From Rhodocyclaceae bacterium (GTDB lineage: Bacteria > Pseudomonadota > Gammaproteobacteria > Burkholderiales > Rhodocyclaceae): 64,000 bases of DNA. The notes beneath the pieces were generated by a model. That model was not told the origin of the DNA. It was given only the letters and a program-made list of their open reading frames with translations, and did not search any database. Both the position numbers and the translations under genes were made by a program. Where the stretch lies: the NCBI GenBank assembly GCA_023230455.1, contig JALNXH010000006.1, positions 1 to 64,000 of the forward strand, given 5' to 3'. Below, in pieces: positions 59,342 to 64,000 of this stretch (position 1 is its first letter; each line of letters starts with the position of its first letter).

Positions 59342-60601
59342 ATGGCAACGCGCAAGTTCAAGCAGATTTCGGTACTGACCATGAGCACGGTGGCATTCAC
59401 CGTTTGTTTCATGGTGTGGATGATGTTCGCGGTGATCGGCATTCCGATCAAGCAGCAACTTGGCCTCAACGAGACCGAATTCGGCATCCTCGCCGCCATG
59501 CCGGTGCTCACCGGCTCGCTGATCCGCCTGCCGCTCGGCATGATGACCGACAAGTTCGGCGGCCGCCCGGTGTTCTTCGCCATCATGATCGTCACCGTGA
59601 TTCCGATCTGGCTGATCGGCTATGCCACCGAGTACTGGCAATTCCTCGTCGCCGGACTGTTTGTCGGTGTCGCCGGCGGCTCCTTCTCGGTCGGCATTGC
59701 TTACTGTGCGCGCTGGTTCGAGAAAAAGAACCAGGGCTTTGCGATGGGCGTGTTCGGCGCCGGAAACGCCGGGGCGGCGCTGACTAAGCTGATCGCACCG
59801 TCGATCGTGGTCGCCTACGGCTGGACCACGGTGCCGACGGTGTATGCAGTGATGATGCTGGTCACCGCACTGGCCTTCTGGTTCCTCAGCTACAGCGATC
59901 CTGCGCACCAGGTGCCGTCGAGCGTCTCGGTAGGCGAACAGCTGAAGGCACTGAAGGACCCCAACGTCTGGAAGATTTGCCAGTACTATTCCATCGTCTT
60001 CGGCGGCTATGTCGCTTTGTCGTTGTGGATGACCAAGTACTACATCACCGAGTACGGCTTCGACATCAAGGTCGCGGCCTTCCTCGCCGCCTGCTTCTCG
60101 TTGCCCGGCGGCGTGCTGCGCGCCCTGGGCGGCTGGTTCAGCGACAAGTGGGGGGCGCACAAGGTCACCTGGTGGGTGCTGTGGGTGAGCTGGATCTGCC
60201 TGTTCCTCCTCTCCTATCCGCAGACCGAGTTCACCATCAAGACAGCCGTCGGTCCAAAGACCTTCCACATCTACCTTAACGAATACGTTTTCACCGCGCT
60301 GATGTTTACCGTCGGCGTAGCCTGGGCTGTCGGCAAGGCATCGGTATTCAAGTACATCTCCGACGACTACCCGAAAAACATCGGCGTCATCTCCGGCATC
60401 GTCGGCCTCGCCGGCGGCATGGGCGGTTTCCTGCTGCCGATCATGTTCGGCGCCCTGGTCGACCTGACCGGCATTCGCTCCACCTGTTTCATGCTGATGT
60501 ACGGCGTGGTCTGGGTGTCGCTGATCTGGATGTACTGGACCGAAGTGCGCGGTACCGACGTGATGAGCCATCGCCGCCACCCGGCGGACATTCTCGAATA
60601 A
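59342..60601 (+). CDS. narK1: Nitrate/nitrite transporter, NarK1 type
   Basis: The 419-residue major-facilitator protein has twelve predicted helices and the nitrate signatures GVAGGSFSVGIAYCARWFEKKNQGFAMGVFGAGNAG (about residues 100-135) and GIVGLAGGMGGFLLP near 355. It also has the loop MTDKFGGRPVF. NarK1-type proteins are usually nitrate/proton symporters that start nitrate import. A GGAAGAGGGAG ribosome site precedes the ATG at 59342; the open frame upstream to 59249 crosses the palindromes. It is paired with narK2. Confidence 0.93.
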   Translation: MATRKFKQISVLTMSTVAFTVCFMVWMMFAVIGIPIKQQLGLNETEFGILAAMPVLTGSLIRLPLGMMTDKFGGRPVFFAIMIVTVIPIWLIGYATEYWQFLVAGLFVGVAGGSFSVGIAYCARWFEKKNQGFAMGVFGAGNAGAALTKLIAPSIVVAYGWTTVPTVYAVMMLVTALAFWFLSYSDPAHQVPSSVSVGEQLKALKDPNVWKICQYYSIVFGGYVALSLWMTKYYITEYGFDIKVAAFLAACFSLPGGVLRALGGWFSDKWGAHKVTWWVLWVSWICLFLLSYPQTEFTIKTAVGPKTFHIYLNEYVFTALMFTVGVAWAVGKASVFKYISDDYPKNIGVISGIVGLAGGMGGFLLPIMFGALVDLTGIRSTCFMLMYGVVWVSLIWMYWTEVRGTDVMSHRRHPADILE

Positions 60602-60637
60602 ACCCGAATCCATCCCGCTAGAGTCGAAGGAGACATC

Positions 60638-62293
60638 GTGAGCAATACATCCGCCCAAGCAATTCAGGGAAAGGCCGGCAGCGGCGTTGAGATAGACGAC
60701 TGGCGCCCGGAGGACAACGCGTTCTGGGAGGGCACCGGCAAGCGCATCGCCAACCGCAACTTATGGATTTCCATTCCCAGCCTGCTCTGCGGCTTCGCCG
60801 TCTGGCTGATGTGGGGCATCCTCACCGTGCAGATGCAGAATCTCGGTTTTCCCTTCGACCAGAAGCAGCTGTTCACCCTCGCTGCGATTGCCGGCCTGTC
60901 CGGCGCCACGCTGCGCATTCCGGCGACTTTCTTCATCCGCATTGCCGGCGGCCGCAACTCGATCTTTCTAACCACGGCCCTGTTGATGCTGCCGGCGCTG
61001 CTCACTGGACTCGCGCTACAGGACAAGGCTACGCCGCTCTGGGTGTTCCAGCTCTGCGCGCTGCTCTCCGGCATCGGCGGCGGCAACTTCGCCTGTTCGA
61101 TGAGCAACATCAGCGGCTTTTTCCCCAAGCGCCTGCAAGGCACGGCCCTGGGACTCAACGCCGGCCTCGGCAACTTCGGCGTCACCACCATGCAGATCCT
61201 GATCCCGCTGGTGATGACTGCCGGCGTGTTCGGCGCGCTGGCCGGCGAGCCGATGACCCTGGTCAAGGATTCGGGTTGGATTCTCGGCAAGATCAAGGCC
61301 GGGACGCCGACCTTCATCCAGAACGGCGGCTTCGTCTGGCTGCTGGCGCTGGTGCCGTTGGCCTTCTTTGGTTTCCTGGGCATGAACAACCTGAAGGTGG
61401 TGTCGCCGAACGTCGGCTCCACTGCCGGCGCGTTCGCCAAGATCATCTGGCTGTATCTGATCGGTCTCGTGGTTGCCGGCCTCGGCCTGTATCTCTATCT
61501 GCCGCAGCCCTTCGGTCTCGGCCTGCTCAACATGTGGCTGGCCATGCCGCTGATCATCGTCGCCACGCTGCTGGTGATGAAGCTGTTCGCTTTCGGTGAG
61601 ATGCGCGCCAACCTCGACCGTCAGTTCAAGATTTTCAACAACAAGCACACTTGGTCGATGACGGCGTTGTACATCGTCACCTTCGGTTCGTTCATCGGCT
61701 TTTCCAACGCCGTGCCGCTGTCGATCAACGTCATCTTCGGCGTGCAACACATCGCCGATCCGGTGACCGGCGTCTGGGCGCATACGCTAAAGAACCCGAA
61801 CGCCCCTTCGGCCCTGACCTACGCCTGGATCGGTCCCTTCGTCGGCGCACTGATCCGCCCGGTCGGCGGCTGGATTTCCGACAAGGTCGGTGGCGCCATT
61901 GTCACCCAGGTGATTTCGCTGGTCATGGTCGGCGCCTCCGCTGGCGCCGGCTACGTAATGCTACAGGCCTACCACTCGGCTACGCCGGAGCAGTACTTCG
62001 CCGTATTCATGGGCCTGTTCATCCTGCTCTTTGCCGCCTCCGGCATCGGCAACGGCTCGACCTTCCGCACCGTCGGCGTGATCTTTGACCGCGAACAGGC
62101 CGGCCCCGTGCTCGGCTGGACCTCGGCCATCGCCGCCTACGGCTCGTTCATTGCCCCGGTGGTGATCGGCGACCAGATCAAGGCCGGTACGCCGGAAATG
62201 GCGATGTATGGTTTCGCCGCCTTCTACGCCGTTTGCCTGGTCATCAACTGGTGGTTCTACCTGCGCAAGAACGCCTACATCAAGAACCCCTGA
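60638..62293 (+). CDS. narK2: Nitrate/nitrite antiporter, NarK2 type
   Basis: The 551-residue major-facilitator protein has an N-terminal extension, RIAGGRNSIF in loop 2-3, GIGGGNFACSMSNISGFFPKRLQGTALGLNAGLGNFG near residue 145 and a second nitrate-signature region GNGSTFRTVGVIF near 470. Large NarK2-type proteins exchange nitrate for nitrite during respiration. It starts with GTG after AAGGAGACATC. In several denitrifiers narK1 and narK2 are fused into one protein; here they are separate genes 36 bases apart. Confidence 0.93.
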   Translation: MSNTSAQAIQGKAGSGVEIDDWRPEDNAFWEGTGKRIANRNLWISIPSLLCGFAVWLMWGILTVQMQNLGFPFDQKQLFTLAAIAGLSGATLRIPATFFIRIAGGRNSIFLTTALLMLPALLTGLALQDKATPLWVFQLCALLSGIGGGNFACSMSNISGFFPKRLQGTALGLNAGLGNFGVTTMQILIPLVMTAGVFGALAGEPMTLVKDSGWILGKIKAGTPTFIQNGGFVWLLALVPLAFFGFLGMNNLKVVSPNVGSTAGAFAKIIWLYLIGLVVAGLGLYLYLPQPFGLGLLNMWLAMPLIIVATLLVMKLFAFGEMRANLDRQFKIFNNKHTWSMTALYIVTFGSFIGFSNAVPLSINVIFGVQHIADPVTGVWAHTLKNPNAPSALTYAWIGPFVGALIRPVGGWISDKVGGAIVTQVISLVMVGASAGAGYVMLQAYHSATPEQYFAVFMGLFILLFAASGIGNGSTFRTVGVIFDREQAGPVLGWTSAIAAYGSFIAPVVIGDQIKAGTPEMAMYGFAAFYAVCLVINWWFYLRKNAYIKNP

Positions 62294-62368
62294 ACATTCC
62301 GGGGTGGGCCCACAGCCTGGCGCCCACTCCGGCACATCGACACCCTAAGTATCTGAACGGAGCAAAAC

Positions 62369-64000
62369 ATGAGTCACTTTCTTGACCGACTGAAATTTTT
62401 CGATAAGGTGAAGAGTACCTTCGCCGGCGACCACGGCATCGTTACCGCCGAAGACCGCAAATGGGAAGACGCTTACCGTAACCGCTGGCGCCATGACAAG
62501 GTGGTGCGTTCGACGCACGGCGTGAACTGCACCGGCGGCTGTTCGTGGAAGATCTTCGTCAAGAACGGCCTGGTCTCCTTCGAAATGCAGCAGACCGACT
62601 ATCCGCGCACCCGCGACGATCTGCCCAACCACGAACCGCGCGGCTGCCAGCGCGGCGCCTCGTTCTCCTGGTACCTGTACTCGCCGCACCGGATCAAGCA
62701 TCCGATGATTCGCGGCCGCCTGCTCAATCTTTATCGCGCCGAGCGCAAGACCGGCAAGGACCCGGTCGAATCCTGGGAAGCCATCCAGGCCGACCCGGAA
62801 AAGCGCAAGCAGTACGTCGCCGTGCGCGGCCTCGGCGGTTTCGTCCGCACCACCTGGGACGAAGTGAATGAAATCATCGCCGCGGCCAACATCTACACCA
62901 TCAAGAAGTGGGGCCCGGACCGCATCTTCGGCTTCTCGCCGATCCCGGCGATGTCGATGATTTCCTACGCGGCCGGCAGCCGCTACCTGTCGCTGATCGG
63001 CGGCGCCTGTGGTTCCTTCTACGACTGGTACTGCGATCTGCCCGCGGCCTCGCCGCAGACCTGGGGCGAGCAGACCGACGTGCCGGAAGCCGCCGACTGG
63101 TACAACTCGACCTACCTGATCATCACCGGCGCCAACCTGCCGATGACGCGTACCCCCGATGCCCACTTTGCCACCGAGGTGCGCTACAAGGGCACCAAGA
63201 TCGTCTCGATGGCGCCGGACTACGCTGAATACGTCAAGTTCGCCGACCTCTGGATGCCGATTAAGCAAGGCACCGACTCAGCGGCCTTCCTCGCCATGGG
63301 CCACGTCGCGCTGAAGGAATTCCACCTCCAGCGCAAGGACCCGTATTTCCAGGAGTACGCGCGCAAATACACCGACCTGCCGATGCAGGTGATCCTGCGC
63401 AAATTCGAAACCGGCTACGTCACCGACCGCAATCTGCGCGCTTCCGATTTCGACGGCTCCCTTGGGCAGACCAACAACCCGGAGTGGAAGACCATCGTCT
63501 TCGACGAAAAGACCTCCGCCTTTGTCGCTCCGACCGGCTCCATCGGTTTCCGCTGGGGCGAGGAGGGCAAGTGGAATCTGCTGGAAAAGAACGGCGGCAG
63601 CGGTGCGGAAATCTGTGCCCAGCTGAGCTGCATCGACCAGCGCGACGACGTTGTTCCAGTCGGCTTCCCGCACTTCCAGCCCGGCGAATCAGCAATGCTT
63701 TACCGCAACGTGCCGGTGCGCCGACTCAAGCTGGCCTCCGGCGAAGAGGTGCTGGTGGCGTCGGTGTTCGACCTCCAGGTCGCGCAATACGGTATCGACC
63801 GCGGCTTGGGCGGCGACAACGTTGCTTCTTCCTACGACGATCCCACCGTGGCCTACACTCCGGCTTGGGCCGCCAGCGTGACCGGCGTCAAGGCGGCGGA
63901 TATCGAGCGCACCGGTCGTGAGTTCGCCGAAAACGCCTCGAAGACCAAGGGCAAGTCCATGATCATCATGGGCGCGGCGATCAACCACTGGTACCACAAC
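62369..64000 (+). CDS. narG: Respiratory nitrate reductase alpha subunit, 5' part
   Basis: The frame is open to the right edge (544 codons; the full protein is about 1,250). It has the FS0 [4Fe-4S] ligands H50, C54, C58 and C93 (HGVNCTGGC and RGCQRGAS) and the molybdenum aspartate D223 in YDWYCDLPAASPQTWGEQTD. This defines a membrane-bound, cytoplasm-facing NarG of the DMSO-reductase family. It reduces nitrate to nitrite with quinol electrons via NarHI, whose genes should follow. The start has GGAG 9 bases upstream. Confidence 0.97.
   Translation, partial: MSHFLDRLKFFDKVKSTFAGDHGIVTAEDRKWEDAYRNRWRHDKVVRSTHGVNCTGGCSWKIFVKNGLVSFEMQQTDYPRTRDDLPNHEPRGCQRGASFSWYLYSPHRIKHPMIRGRLLNLYRAERKTGKDPVESWEAIQADPEKRKQYVAVRGLGGFVRTTWDEVNEIIAAANIYTIKKWGPDRIFGFSPIPAMSMISYAAGSRYLSLIGGACGSFYDWYCDLPAASPQTWGEQTDVPEAADWYNSTYLIITGANLPMTRTPDAHFATEVRYKGTKIVSMAPDYAEYVKFADLWMPIKQGTDSAAFLAMGHVALKEFHLQRKDPYFQEYARKYTDLPMQVILRKFETGYVTDRNLRASDFDGSLGQTNNPEWKTIVFDEKTSAFVAPTGSIGFRWGEEGKWNLLEKNGGSGAEICAQLSCIDQRDDVVPVGFPHFQPGESAMLYRNVPVRRLKLASGEEVLVASVFDLQVAQYGIDRGLGGDNVASSYDDPTVAYTPAWAASVTGVKAADIERTGREFAENASKTKGKSMIIMGAAINHWYHN

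Overview
The window looks like part of the chromosome of a denitrifying, aromatics-degrading betaproteobacterium, most likely in Rhodocyclales (Azoarcus/Thauera/Sterolibacterium-like). This rests on gene families and gene order only. The sequence is GC-rich. It holds an oxygen-sensitive Azoarcus-type benzoyl-CoA reductase operon, nitrate respiration genes, and a standard betaproteobacterial origin/ATP-synthase core region.

Region 1 (1-11.1 kb, minus strand) is anaerobic aromatic metabolism. It contains the 5' end of an ethylbenzene-dehydrogenase-gamma-like gene, a geranylgeranyl-reductase-family flavoprotein, and an operon in the order bzdN-O-P-Q (benzoyl-CoA reductase), ferredoxin, a small CxxC protein, a GNAT, a PHP protein and a large NAD(P)H:ferredoxin-type oxidoreductase. 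A TetR regulator sits just upstream of the operon. Region 2 (11.6-16.0 kb) has an acyl/aryl-CoA ligase divergent from an ACMSD-type decarboxylase, followed by the reductase and Rieske ferredoxin of a ring-hydroxylating dioxygenase. A 17-bp operator-like motif, CCCATCCAAAGTATGGG or a one-base variant, recurs in three promoter regions of regions 1 and 2. Region 3 (16.1-18.1 kb) has a hemerythrin, a DUF2249 protein and a polytopic membrane protein, a set often seen in denitrifiers.

Region 4 (18.5-25.4 kb) is a p-cumate-type aerobic pathway: dioxygenase alpha and beta, extradiol dioxygenase, cis-diol dehydrogenase, a CymR-like TetR repressor, a meta-cleavage hydrolase and an acyl-CoA synthetase. 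A palindrome built from CymR-like half-sites lies at its promoter. No CmtD-type decarboxylase is present; the ACMSD-like protein of region 2 is a plausible substitute. Region 5 (25.6-32.6 kb) is a DUF1302 outer-membrane protein (frameshifted in a G9 tract), DUF1329, a YCF48-like protein and an MMPL/RND transporter, a set linked to hydrophobic substrates.

Region 6 (32.6-37.0 kb) has dsbC, a UbiH-type hydroxylase, a tRNA with CAT anticodon, a phytochelatin-synthase-like protein and an aldehyde dehydrogenase. Region 7 (37.1-59.2 kb) is the replication/core block: gyrB, dnaN and dnaA (minus), then rpmH-rnpA-yidD-yidC-mnmE, a methyltransferase, a TSUP transporter, two parS sites, mnmG-rsmG-parA-parB and atpIBEFHAGDC (plus). 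Region 8 (59.3-64.0 kb) is narK1-narK2-narG, with narG cut by the window edge.

Taken together, the left 32 kb looks like a catabolic island for an alkylbenzoate or alkylbenzene such as p-cumate/p-cymene. It combines oxygen-dependent ring cleavage with an oxygen-independent benzoyl-CoA route, next to nitrate respiration. No insertion sequence, integrase or CRISPR array was seen.
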